Below, piece by piece: positions 1-9,132 of a stretch of 64,000 bases of DNA. Location: contig JAKVCV010000003.1 of the NCBI GenBank assembly GCA_022448945.1, positions 1-64,000 of the forward strand, read 5' to 3'. Position 1 is the first letter of the stretch; every line of letters starts with the position of its first letter. The DNA comes from Saprospiraceae bacterium. Lineage in GTDB: Bacteria; Bacteroidota; Bacteroidia; Chitinophagales; Saprospiraceae. The notes beneath the pieces were generated by a model, which saw nothing but the letters and a program-made list of their open reading frames with translations, did not search any database and had not been told where the DNA came from. The position numbers were made by a program, and so were the translations under genes.

Positions 1-2218
1 TCTCCAAAAATTGCTTGGAACCAACACCTTTACCATCTATACGTGTTACCATAGGACGATCACCATAATCAGAATTCACAATCATACCAGAGTATTCTGA
101 ATCATTAATTCTGGGTATACCTGTATAGATCCTGAAATTACGTCGACCTTGTAGGTAAGCATTTGCCTGACCAGTATTGGCGATAGGATCAAATTTTTCA
201 TATTCATTATGTGCATAGGCAACTACACAAAAATAATATGGCTTATGATTGATAAGATCTTTTTCACCTGGGGCAAACTGATCCTCTAGAATTCTAAATG
301 TATGCTTAATTCCTTTGTCTTCTCCTTCTACCATTACTGTGGGAACATTTACATCTATCCCAAGTTCCTCATCATTAAAATTATCCCAATTTGCAATTTT
401 ACTAATATTATCATCTACATCACATTGAAAAATCAAGCGTGCTTTTTCCAGATCATCTAATTCTGTTACAGAAAGATTAGGATCATTAACCTGATATACC
501 AAATAACCCTGAAAATCATAGGTAGTATCTAGTGGGGCAAAAGGTCTTAACTCCGCAGGAGATTCAGAATATCCTAGTTTATAATTGTTTTGCTCAACAT
601 TATAATTTAGATTCAGTATCAACTCTTTGTCCATCTCTACAATATCTATATATGGAGCATCAGGACCATCTGTGATCTTAAAACAATTATCAAATAAATT
701 TTGTGCTAAAACATCTGCTGCAACCAAACCACTTAAAGTTGGACAAGGATAATCAGGTACACTTGGGACCCAAACTACTCCGGAAATCATTTCATTGGTA
801 GCTCCTGGTTTAAGAACAAAGGGACCTGAGGTATGTAAGAATCGCTGATCTAACCCAGACAAACTTTCACTACACATAGACCACACTCCACCACCCGATT
901 CATCGGGAAAAGATGGAAATACATATGGCGTAGGCGTAGTCGTCGTATTACTGGGATCATACCCATCTCCTCCAAAAGTAATCGGTGTTCCATTAGGCCA
1001 AAAACCAGAAATCAATCGATAATAGCCTAAAGCACTTGAAGGATCCCCTTTAGGATCAGAGCCACTATTTATATGATACTGAAAAGAAGAAAGTCCTATT
1101 TGCTTTCCGGCAGAATCAAGCGGTCCTCTAAAGTAATCGACAGCAAGAGCAGGGATATCAGCACCATAGCCAGGAGAACCTCCTGTACCACATGGATTAT
1201 CATCATTTGCATCCTGATTATAAACATAACCCATTCCAGTTACAGTATCACAACCTATATAATCATCATTAGCACAACCCAAATCAGGATCAGACCATAG
1301 TGAAAAATAGGTGTCATTTAATGACAACTTATTTCTATTTAAAAGTTTGTATCTATAAAAAGTTTGGTTATTGATCGCATCTGTGGTTCTATAACCAAAC
1401 GCAGTAACTTGAATCTCCATTTTCATAGATTGCCCATTACTCTGAGCATGTAAATTACCATTATCATTATAAACCCACCAAGTCATCTGATCGGCAAAAA
1501 CAGGATTGTTGTATGTATAATTTTCACAACCCGTTACTTCAATAATTGGATGATCTCCATCATATGGATCATATATTCCATCATTATTTGCATCAATAAA
1601 AGGTGCAAGATCCTGATTGTAATCTCTAATATCAAAGCCGTGTATAGCTAAAAAATGTGGATTCCCTTTGCCCGGCCATCCCAATAAACCTTTAGATGGT
1701 GTGTTTTGAACTCCGGGATTAAGAGGGTCTAAATAATCCCCGCGTAGTAATAAAATATCATCTCCAAAAACTGTAAAATGTTTATCCCATCTTTCACAAT
1801 CTAATTTTTCGACTGTTCCCAGATCTGGATCTAATGGTCCTGTCCAGTAATCATTACCACTGGATCGATATGTTTGTGCTGCTAAAATCAAGTTTCCTCC
1901 ATCATCATAAGCACCAAGCCAAATTGCCCCGGCAAATAACGATGAAACTTCTAGTTCCCCTGAGGCAGGATCAACATTAGGAACAATATATCTGGCATTA
2001 TTAACACCATCCCACCACATATCACCACCAGCCCGCAACAAACAACGAACATTATTGATATCTAAATCTTTCTGCGCTACAGATCCAATGCAATTGGCAC
2101 GGAAATCACCCTCAACTGGTTTTTGAGTTGTAGCACCAACAAAATTTCTTGCTTCTATGACATATGGAAGAGCAAGAAAAAATGTCATAAGAACTGATAA
2201 ATATTTAATTTTATTCAT
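1..2218 (-). CDS. Large secreted protein, N-terminal part (runs off the left edge)
   Basis: An uninterrupted frame of 739 codons starts at the ATG at 2216-2218 and is still open at base 1, so the 3' end lies outside the window. It opens with a signal peptide (MNKIKYLSVLMTFFLALP). The mature part is rich in Asp, Asn, Gly, Tyr and Trp, has scattered Cys, and holds calcium-loop-like stretches such as DANNDGIYDPYDGD. I recognise no catalytic domain. It lies 72 bases after the stop of the TonB-dependent receptor on the same strand, so the two are probably co-transcribed. Large secreted proteins of this composition in Bacteroidota usually end in a T9SS sorting domain; that end is not visible here, so T9SS export is inference. 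Confidence 0.85.
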   Translation of the reverse strand, partial: MNKIKYLSVLMTFFLALPYVIEARNFVGATTQKPVEGDFRANCIGSVAQKDLDINNVRCLLRAGGDMWWDGVNNARYIVPNVDPASGELEVSSLFAGAIWLGAYDDGGNLILAAQTYRSSGNDYWTGPLDPDLGTVEKLDCERWDKHFTVFGDDILLLRGDYLDPLNPGVQNTPSKGLLGWPGKGNPHFLAIHGFDIRDYNQDLAPFIDANNDGIYDPYDGDHPIIEVTGCENYTYNNPVFADQMTWWVYNDNGNLHAQSNGQSMKMEIQVTAFGYRTTDAINNQTFYRYKLLNRNKLSLNDTYFSLWSDPDLGCANDDYIGCDTVTGMGYVYNQDANDDNPCGTGGSPGYGADIPALAVDYFRGPLDSAGKQIGLSSFQYHINSGSDPKGDPSSALGYYRLISGFWPNGTPITFGGDGYDPSNTTTTPTPYVFPSFPDESGGGVWSMCSESLSGLDQRFLHTSGPFVLKPGATNEMISGVVWVPSVPDYPCPTLSGLVAADVLAQNLFDNCFKITDGPDAPYIDIVEMDKELILNLNYNVEQNNYKLGYSESPAELRPFAPLDTTYDFQGYLVYQVNDPNLSVTELDDLEKARLIFQCDVDDNISKIANWDNFNDEELGIDVNVPTVMVEGEDKGIKHTFRILEDQFAPGEKDLINHKPYYFCVVAYAHNEYEKFDPIANTGQANAYLQGRRNFRIYTGIPRINDSEYSGMIVNSDYGDRPMVTRIDGKGVGSKQFLE

Positions 2219-2290
2219 CTTTTTAAAGTTTATGCTTAAAGAAGCAGCTTTGGAATTATATTCCAGTAAATCTTTTAATAATTTATAATA

Positions 2291-5200
2291 TTAGAAACTA
2301 AATTGTAACCCTAAGAAGATACGCCTTGGTCTTGAAATATTATATGGATTGTTCATTCTTAAATCGTATAACATCTGATAAGAATCGGGTTGAGACGATG
2401 CAAATCCAGGTCCTGGACTGCCAGCCATAGTTAAGAAACCATCATCAGTTGGCGAACCTGTTACTCTATAAACATTTAATGGGTTTTGAGTATTCAACAA
2501 GTTTTGAATCCGTAAATAGACATTTATACGAATAGGGTTCTTAGATTTTTTCCCTATAACAAAATCTCTATCGAACTTAAGATCAATCCGGAAACTCCAA
2601 TCCATCCTTGCACCATTTATACTTCCATCAGTAATACGATCATCAAAGCTGGTACCTATACCTCCAGGTATTTCCTTTCTTGTATAAGGGCGACCAGAAT
2701 TTACATTAAATGCAATATTAACTCCTGTGTTTTCAAATATATCAAACTTGCCAATCTTAGGTCCGGTATATTTATCACCACTTTTAAAACGATAATCAAA
2801 CATTAAATAAAAGGTATGCCTCTGATCGAAACTTAAAGGGAAGACATATTTTAATTCTCTTGCTGCTATCCCAGTAGAAGAAGTTGGACTAGATCCAGTA
2901 CCATCTGAAAAAGCAAGCGTATAGTTAGCCAGAATACGCAAATTTTTGTTTTCACGCATATCATACTCTAGTTTAAAAGATTTTGTAGTTGAGAAGTCAC
3001 TGTTCCCATACGTACTGTAAGTACTTGGATAAGCGTTGATATATTCTCTAACTTGTATCAAATCTCTTTCCTCTCTATACATTATAGAAACTTTGAATTT
3101 TGAAAAGTCTGTTAATTTTTGTTGATAACCAACTTCATAGTTAATTGTACGCTGTGGTTTCAAATTAGGATTACCTAAAATAGACCCTGCTGATACCAAT
3201 TCTTTAAAATTATAATAAGTATATGGAGAAGCAAAAGCACCATCAGGTGGACGCATTGCTAATACATCATAATTAGCATAAAAATTAGCTTCAGTAGAAA
3301 TTGGAAAAGAAAATGCAATCCTTGGCATAACTATCAGAGAAGGTAAAAAATCGCGAAATGCATCTTCAGGTCTATATTCCTCTCCTTGAGGATCAATTTG
3401 AGCCGTGCCAAAACCTTTTAAGGCTGGTAAAATAGTAGACCCCAACTCGCCTGGATTATTAACAGAGATCCCTTGTGAATTATACCACTGCTCACCATCT
3501 CTATATCCCACAACAGTTGCATCTTTATTGTTATCATTAACATAAACTGCATAATCATCACCTATAGAACTAGGTCTGCTATAACTCGAAGATTGACCAG
3601 CGGCATAAAGAGAATTAATTGATTCAAACTCTGCGGCTGTTTCATAACCAGTTATAGAATAAGGATCATTCAATACCTTGGTATTGGCATCATAACTATC
3701 AAACCTTACTCCAATATTACAGATAATATCCTTGTAGGTAAATTTATCCTGAATGAACCCTGCGACATAAATGGGTTTGTTTGGAGCAATTGGTCTAGTT
3801 TTAACTACTCGTCCATCAGACATGGTTTGCGTTTCATTAAAAAACGAAAAGAAATCGATATCTGTACCTGTAGGATTCCCCATATAATCGTATCCATAAT
3901 AACTCAATACACGATTATTACCTGTTATTAAAGTAGTCGGTTCAAACCATGCCAAATCCATTTGATCTGGTGTCATTTCATCTGTATACACCCAATCTCT
4001 TTTATCTAAACCAAGGCTTGCACGTAGATTAGATGCAAATTGAGACATTTCAACTTCAACACCATTTTCATCTTCTCGAATTAATGCTTCATAAAGATCA
4101 TATTGTCTTTGCGTATTAGGGTCGTAATAAACCTCACCGGTAGGACGTTCGCGGTCTGTGGCATTCGAAATATGATTGTTTACAGTTTGTCTGGCTAACA
4201 ACCACAATCTATAAGGTGAAAGTGAATATGAACGACTAACTCTTTGTTCAAAGGTTCCTCCCATCAAAATTGAATGTCTTACAGGATTTCCAGACTTTTG
4301 TCCCATTACAAGGTCAAAATTTGCTCTTACATTTGCACGAACCTGTGTGCTATTGCTTTTTCCAAAACCAGGACCTCCACTTCCTCCAGAATAATGTGGT
4401 GAATTATATAAGCCATAAGTACTCGTTCTAGCACCTGAATTTAATCCATTAATTACTTCCATGGCATCAAGTGGTAATCCGCCAAAATTAAAAGTCTGAC
4501 CACCAAAACTAGTCGAGCTTCCTTGACCTATAAGATCGGTATCTATCAAGTTATTATATGAAGCTAGTCCCGGATTTATATCTGTATTCGGCTCATAAGA
4601 ATCATATGAGTTAAAAAACGCACCATGTCCAGTTTGAACATCAACACCAATTGTATCACCAACTGTATTGGTTATAAATACAGAATCAATGGGGAAGAAT
4701 ACAGGTTGTCTACTCTGATTAAATTTTCCAACATAACCATATTCCCAAACACGATCTTTATATCTTGGATCCTCTACAGAATAATTGGTCTGCGTATAAT
4801 CTCCTTGTAACTCGTAGCTGAAATTTTGAAAAACAGATTGTGTTTTTGTTGAATCTCCTTCTTCCTCGTCATCACCACCTGGTTGTGTAGAACTTACAGT
4901 ATGTCTGAACCGGCCCGTTACACGCCAGGTATTTGATTGATAATCACGATTAAACTGAGAATTAAATATCCTATTTGAGGTTGCAGCTTCCTTACCCCAG
5001 TTGAATTGTCCATTTCCTCCAAGAACTATATAAAAATCTTTATTGGGTTTAAAATCTAATTTGCCAGTAAATACACCATAGGATTCACGGGCATTAGGAC
5101 GAACACCCGTAGCTTCAAGATCATCAACAGTTAAAAAATCAGCAGCATAAACAGTACCTAGGCCACTTGGATTTTCTACCAATGGATTGGCAAGTATTTC

Positions 5201-6169
5201 GTCTAATTTATCATCTTTTAGTTTATAAGAACCTAAAGCCGATGGTCGATTATCAAGAGTTGTGTTGTAAAAACCAGAAAAACGATACCCTAACAAAGTA
5301 GTTTTTCTAACTTTACCATCCTTCTTTAAAGTATCTCCGAGAGCATTAATCATCGGCTTAGCGATGATTGGCCCAGAAAGATATGCATCGACACGACTTG
5401 CACCAAACTCATCTAAATATTGAGAGGTTTCAGCACGAATTCCTACCGTGAATTTTGAGGAAGGCCCTTTAGTAATGATGTTGGTAATCGCACCAGTAGC
5501 ATCTCCAAATTCTGCAGGAATACCAGATGTTATAATTTGAACCTGATCAATTTCTGTTTCTGGAATACCAAAATTACCAATTACACGAACCCCATCTATA
5601 TAGGTATCATTACTAGAACTACGACTACCATTGGAGTTTAAGGCCTCACCTTCATCGGTTTGGTTAACACCTGCTGTTGTAGCAACTATACTATTTACAT
5701 TACGTGTTGCAAGGTTTTTGATATCTTCCGAGCCTAGCGTCTGCCCTCCTGAAGTTGCATCTTGTTCTATAAGAGGAATTCGATAACCCCTTACAACAAT
5801 TTCAATAGACTTTCCAGTACTATCTACCAGTAAATCAGTTCCTTCTTCCATTTCTACATCGAAACGAACTACTTTACCTAGTTTTATGACAACACCTTCT
5901 GTTTTTACAGTAGGAAAACCGACATAGGATACAACGAGATCATATGTCCCTGCCTCAATATTAGAGAAATTATAATTTCCGTCAAAATCGGTCTGTGTTC
6001 CCGAGATTTGCGTTCCTTCTTTTTCTATAACTATATTTGCAAATGGAAGTCCTTCGTCGTTTCCAACATCAATAACCTTCCCTTGTAAACTACCGGTTGT
6101 CTGAGCAAATAAAGTACAACTTGCTAGAACTAGTAGAGTGAATAAAATTATGTAACGAACCATAATCAT
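2291..6169 (-). CDS. TonB-dependent outer-membrane receptor with carboxypeptidase-regulatory N-terminal domain
   Basis: This 1292-residue protein has a signal peptide, then a carboxypeptidase-regulatory-like beta-sandwich (about residues 28-105, beginning GSLQGKVIDV and with the typical DFDGNYNFSNIEAGTYDL). Next comes a plug domain (about 145-240, with GGQTLGSEDI and DTYIDGVRVIG) and a long beta-barrel ending in an aromatic residue (LGLQFSF), as expected for BAM-inserted proteins. It would take up a ligand across the outer membrane using TonB energy. It is not a SusC/SusD pair: the next gene is not SusD-like but a very large secreted protein. The start could be either Met1 or Met3 (6163). The ligand cannot be told from sequence. 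Confidence 0.93.
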   Translation of the reverse strand: MIMVRYIILFTLLVLASCTLFAQTTGSLQGKVIDVGNDEGLPFANIVIEKEGTQISGTQTDFDGNYNFSNIEAGTYDLVVSYVGFPTVKTEGVVIKLGKVVRFDVEMEEGTDLLVDSTGKSIEIVVRGYRIPLIEQDATSGGQTLGSEDIKNLATRNVNSIVATTAGVNQTDEGEALNSNGSRSSSNDTYIDGVRVIGNFGIPETEIDQVQIITSGIPAEFGDATGAITNIITKGPSSKFTVGIRAETSQYLDEFGASRVDAYLSGPIIAKPMINALGDTLKKDGKVRKTTLLGYRFSGFYNTTLDNRPSALGSYKLKDDKLDEILANPLVENPSGLGTVYAADFLTVDDLEATGVRPNARESYGVFTGKLDFKPNKDFYIVLGGNGQFNWGKEAATSNRIFNSQFNRDYQSNTWRVTGRFRHTVSSTQPGGDDEEEGDSTKTQSVFQNFSYELQGDYTQTNYSVEDPRYKDRVWEYGYVGKFNQSRQPVFFPIDSVFITNTVGDTIGVDVQTGHGAFFNSYDSYEPNTDINPGLASYNNLIDTDLIGQGSSTSFGGQTFNFGGLPLDAMEVINGLNSGARTSTYGLYNSPHYSGGSGGPGFGKSNSTQVRANVRANFDLVMGQKSGNPVRHSILMGGTFEQRVSRSYSLSPYRLWLLARQTVNNHISNATDRERPTGEVYYDPNTQRQYDLYEALIREDENGVEVEMSQFASNLRASLGLDKRDWVYTDEMTPDQMDLAWFEPTTLITGNNRVLSYYGYDYMGNPTGTDIDFFSFFNETQTMSDGRVVKTRPIAPNKPIYVAGFIQDKFTYKDIICNIGVRFDSYDANTKVLNDPYSITGYETAAEFESINSLYAAGQSSSYSRPSSIGDDYAVYVNDNNKDATVVGYRDGEQWYNSQGISVNNPGELGSTILPALKGFGTAQIDPQGEEYRPEDAFRDFLPSLIVMPRIAFSFPISTEANFYANYDVLAMRPPDGAFASPYTYYNFKELVSAGSILGNPNLKPQRTINYEVGYQQKLTDFSKFKVSIMYREERDLIQVREYINAYPSTYSTYGNSDFSTTKSFKLEYDMRENKNLRILANYTLAFSDGTGSSPTSSTGIAARELKYVFPLSFDQRHTFYLMFDYRFKSGDKYTGPKIGKFDIFENTGVNIAFNVNSGRPYTRKEIPGGIGTSFDDRITDGSINGARMDWSFRIDLKFDRDFVIGKKSKNPIRINVYLRIQNLLNTQNPLNVYRVTGSPTDDGFLTMAGSPGPGFASSQPDSYQMLYDLRMNNPYNISRPRRIFLGLQFSF

Positions 6170-6618
6170 AAGAACTTTAAAAAAGTTAAAAAATATAACG
6201 TTATTTCATCTATCTTATTAGAATGTCAGAAGCTGACCACAACTTCCAATCAAGAAATTTCAAATTTTAAACTTGCAGAATAATTAAGATTTTTTCAAAT
6301 TTTAAGCATTATTAAGATGCTATTTGACTGCTTTTTTACAAAAACCAATGAGTCCCCACCCATTTTTAATTAAAAATAACTTAAAAAAGCAAGAATGTAA
6401 TCTTTTTAGGATTGCAACATAAAATACTAAAAAAAAAACAAAAAACCGAATTATTTAACCATAGAAACGAACTTTATAGAATTCCTTTTTAGAAATAGAA
6501 CTATAAAGAGATTCAAGAATTAGATGCCTTCCTAATCAAGGATTTTTATTAATTTTAGCATTAATGCCTATCTTTCATAGACAAACAAAAGTATAATCTA
6601 TATCCGACAATTCCAAGC
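6170..6618. other. Intergenic region upstream of the TonB-dependent receptor
   Basis: These 449 bases separate the receptor from the upstream dehydrogenase, both on the minus strand. They are very AT-rich and hold no convincing gene. A TAnnTTTG-type element on the minus strand sits at 6587-6594 (plus-strand CAAAAGTA). If used, it would give the receptor a leader of about 400 bases; this is uncertain. Confidence 0.4.
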
Positions 6619-7563
6619 CTATAGCTTCCTAATTCTATCAAGCAACAATTTAGCTAATCTTTCTTTAGATTCTACAGTCCATCCAGCAACATGTGGTGTC
6701 AGCAACACATTATCTCTTCTAAACAAATTTTTATAAAGAAATTCCTCCTTATCTGTATAAGTATCAGCCTTTTCATTTTCAAATACATCCAGACATGCTC
6801 CAGACACGAGACCAGAATCTAATGCATCAAGCAAGTCCGCAGTACAAACAATATTACCTCTCGAACTATTGATTAAAACTATTGGTTTAGCAAATTTTTC
6901 AAAAAACTTAGAATCAACAAGCCCTTTTGTTTCTTCAGTACTTGGCAAATGCAAACTTAAAACATCGACTTTATTAAATATTTGCTCGATAGTTGTTTCT
7001 TTTACATATGGATAATCAGTCGCATAATTACTTTTGTATTTATCATATGCTAAAACATTAGCTCCAAACCCTTCAAGACGTCTTGCAAATGCAGATCCGG
7101 TATAGCCAAACCCTAATATACCTATCGTTTTATTCTTTACCTCCCATCCCCGATTTTTTTCTCTATTCCATATCTTATTTCTAAGTTCAGCATCAGAATT
7201 TTTCAAATTAATTGCCAATGCCAGAAGCATTCCCATTACATGCTCTGCAACAGCATCACAGTTGCCATCAGGAGAACGAAGTACAACAACATTTTTTTTC
7301 CTGGCATAATTAAGGTCAATAATTTCCAAACCAGAACCTAACCTGCCAATGAACTTTAATCTCAATGCCTTATCCAAAAATAAACGGTCTACAATAATTT
7401 TACTATTAACAACAATCCCTTCATATTTATGTATAATAGTAAGCACTTCATTCAACGTAATGGAGGGCATATAGTCACAAGAGAATCCAAGATCTGAAAG
7501 ACCCTCAATAAGCACTTTGTGAACTGAATCAGTAATCAACACTTTGGGTTTTTCAATAGTCAT
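6619..7563 (-). CDS. D-isomer-specific 2-hydroxyacid dehydrogenase (phosphoglycerate dehydrogenase-like)
   Basis: A 314-residue NAD-dependent dehydrogenase. The Rossmann motif GFGYTG lies at about 151-156. The catalytic set of the family is present: Arg235 (NSSRGNIV), Glu264 (FENEK) and His291 (TPHVAGW). It would interconvert a 2-hydroxyacid and a 2-oxoacid. It lacks the C-terminal ACT domain of long SerA proteins, so the substrate (3-phosphoglycerate, glyoxylate or another) is open. The frame extends upstream to a TTG at 7623, but a promoter element lies at 7621-7628, so the ATG at 7563 (MTIEKPKVL) is the better start. Confidence 0.88.
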   Translation of the reverse strand: MTIEKPKVLITDSVHKVLIEGLSDLGFSCDYMPSITLNEVLTIIHKYEGIVVNSKIIVDRLFLDKALRLKFIGRLGSGLEIIDLNYARKKNVVVLRSPDGNCDAVAEHVMGMLLALAINLKNSDAELRNKIWNREKNRGWEVKNKTIGILGFGYTGSAFARRLEGFGANVLAYDKYKSNYATDYPYVKETTIEQIFNKVDVLSLHLPSTEETKGLVDSKFFEKFAKPIVLINSSRGNIVCTADLLDALDSGLVSGACLDVFENEKADTYTDKEEFLYKNLFRRDNVLLTPHVAGWTVESKERLAKLLLDRIRKL

Positions 7564-7620
7564 GTTTCCTTTTCTGAAAAAGCAAAGTAAATCATCTCTT
7601 TCGCCATTGCGAATGGTAAG

Positions 7621-7628
7621 CAAATATA
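7621..7628 (-). promoter_or_regulatory. Bacteroidota-type -7 promoter element for the hydroxyacid dehydrogenase
   Basis: Minus-strand TATATTTG matches TAnnTTTG. Transcription would start near 7614, about 50 bases before the ATG at 7563, which argues against the upstream TTG start. Confidence 0.5.
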
Positions 7629-7837
7629 AAATTAATTAAGACTTTCGTAGAAAAAAGCTATAATAAAATGCACAAAACAATCTTATGCACAATACCTATA
7701 TTAAGCAGTTACAAAACAAAAATAATACAAAGCTTTATAATACATACATTTAGGATATTGATTACATATATGTGAAGAGGTACTCAAATTTTAAATTTTT
7801 ACTGCTCTTTGTTATAGCGTTGAGATAACATATGGGA

Positions 7838-8620
7838 TTAAGATGATGGATACTTAAAAGTCAGATTTGTAAGGTGTATGAACTCTTCGACAGAAAGATT
7901 TTCAGGCCTCTTCTCAAATAACGCATCACCAATGAAAATATTTTTGTTAATGAATTGTTTCATTGTGTTCCTCAACATTTTTCTTCTCATCCCAAAGGCA
8001 GCCTTAACTACAGTTTTTAAACGCTTTTCATCACATCCTAAATTTTTAAAATCTTGTTTTCTGCGTAAGCGTATTACAGCAGATTGAACTTTTGGAGGAG
8101 GGTTGAAGTTCTCAGGGCTCACAGTAAATAAATATTCAGTTTCATAAAATGCCTGTACTAATACACTTAATATTCCATAAGTTTTGCAATTAGGCTTAGA
8201 AACTATACGCTCTGCAACTTCTTTTTGAAACATACCTACAAGCTCAGGAATAAACTCTTTGTTTTCTAGCATCTTAAACACTATCTGAGTAGAAATATTG
8301 TAGGGGAAATTACCTATTATAGCATATTGGTCTTGAAAATAGTCTGATAGATTAACTTTTAAAAAGTCCTCAGCTATAATGTGGGGAATAAGATTTGTGT
8401 AATGTTCTACAAGGTATTCCACCATATCTCTGTCAGCTTCTATAACTTTCAGCTGGTGCGTTTTATATTCCATAAGATACTTTGTCAAAACTCCTTTCCC
8501 CGGCCCAACCTCTACTATACTACTATATAGACTTATTAAGCTCAGACTCTCTGCTATTTCCTTAGCTATAGATTCTTTATTCAAAAAATGCTGCCCAAAT
8601 GATTTTTTTGCTTTCATCAT
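7838..8620 (-). CDS. rsmA: 16S rRNA (adenine(1518)-N6/adenine(1519)-N6)-dimethyltransferase
   Basis: RsmA/KsgA (260 residues) dimethylates two adjacent adenines in helix 45 of 16S rRNA during late small-subunit assembly. It starts with the family hallmark KSFGQHFLNK, has the S-adenosylmethionine motif VEVGPGKG at 36-43, and the target-adenine motif NFPY at 104-107 (usually NLPY). The C-terminal part has the helical RNA-binding region with FGMRRKMLRN. Length is normal. It is divergently transcribed from pdxA, whereas in E. coli pdxA and ksgA are consecutive in one operon. A promoter element lies at 8662-8669. Confidence 0.97.
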   Translation of the reverse strand: MMKAKKSFGQHFLNKESIAKEIAESLSLISLYSSIVEVGPGKGVLTKYLMEYKTHQLKVIEADRDMVEYLVEHYTNLIPHIIAEDFLKVNLSDYFQDQYAIIGNFPYNISTQIVFKMLENKEFIPELVGMFQKEVAERIVSKPNCKTYGILSVLVQAFYETEYLFTVSPENFNPPPKVQSAVIRLRRKQDFKNLGCDEKRLKTVVKAAFGMRRKMLRNTMKQFINKNIFIGDALFEKRPENLSVEEFIHLTNLTFKYPSS

Positions 8621-8661
8621 TATTCAATTTCTCATCATATTCATTTCTATCGTTGTTGTTA

Positions 8662-8669
8662 CAAAAGTA
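8662..8669 (-). promoter_or_regulatory. Promoter -7 element for rsmA
   Basis: Minus-strand TACTTTTG matches TAnnTTTG and lies about 42 bases upstream of the rsmA start. Confidence 0.5.
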
Positions 8670-8920
8670 CAATGAAATGATCATATCAAGCGTACTTTCA
8701 GTCAATAAAATGCAAATCAATAACTTTCATATTACAACAAATAATGATTATAGACATGGTTAAATCTCAGATAAATTAAGCTTATTTGGCATTTTCATAA
8801 GATTATGTATATTAGCAGACCGATCCTAAACTAAGATACCAGAAGATATGTTTTTACTAAAATTATTTCTCTTAAATATTAAGGGCTACCAACGCATAAA
8901 ATTTTTCCACTTTTTTTCAG

Positions 8921-8928
8921 TACCTTTG
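8921..8928 (+). promoter_or_regulatory. Possible promoter -7 element for pdxA
   Basis: TACCTTTG matches TAnnTTTG. It is about 205 bases before the pdxA ATG, implying a long leader, so the link to pdxA is tentative. Confidence 0.4.
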
Positions 8929-9132
8929 TAGTTTAATTTGTATGATGTATTAAAATATAATTTCTTACTATAATTGAAAGAAAGTTAAAATTCGGGATTT
9001 TAAAATTATGTTTAAACATAAATACTTTAATTGCTTCCTTAATCTTAACTACTTCTACACATTTTTAACATAATCTTCCAAAGTTCGATTTGGACAAAAT
9101 AAGCAAGTACCAAAATACTTGAATATTAATAT

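Larger units (their letters stand above)
8621..9132. other. Divergent intergenic region between rsmA and pdxA
   Basis: These 512 bases hold the divergent promoters of rsmA (8662-8669, minus) and probably pdxA (8921-8928, plus). I see no convincing gene; a 21-codon frame at 9008-9073 begins with ATG but has no supporting features. Confidence 0.5.

Noticed and set aside
1073-1300. 75-codon plus-strand frame
   Set aside because: It lies inside the 739-codon open frame on the minus strand and has a low-complexity Ile/Thr/Ser translation typical of a shadow.
2291-6169. SusCD polysaccharide uptake locus
   Set aside because: No SusD-like gene and no glycoside hydrolases are next to the receptor.
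9008-9073. 21-codon ATG frame in the pdxA leader as a regulatory leader peptide
   Set aside because: No terminator or antiterminator structure and no codon bias support it.
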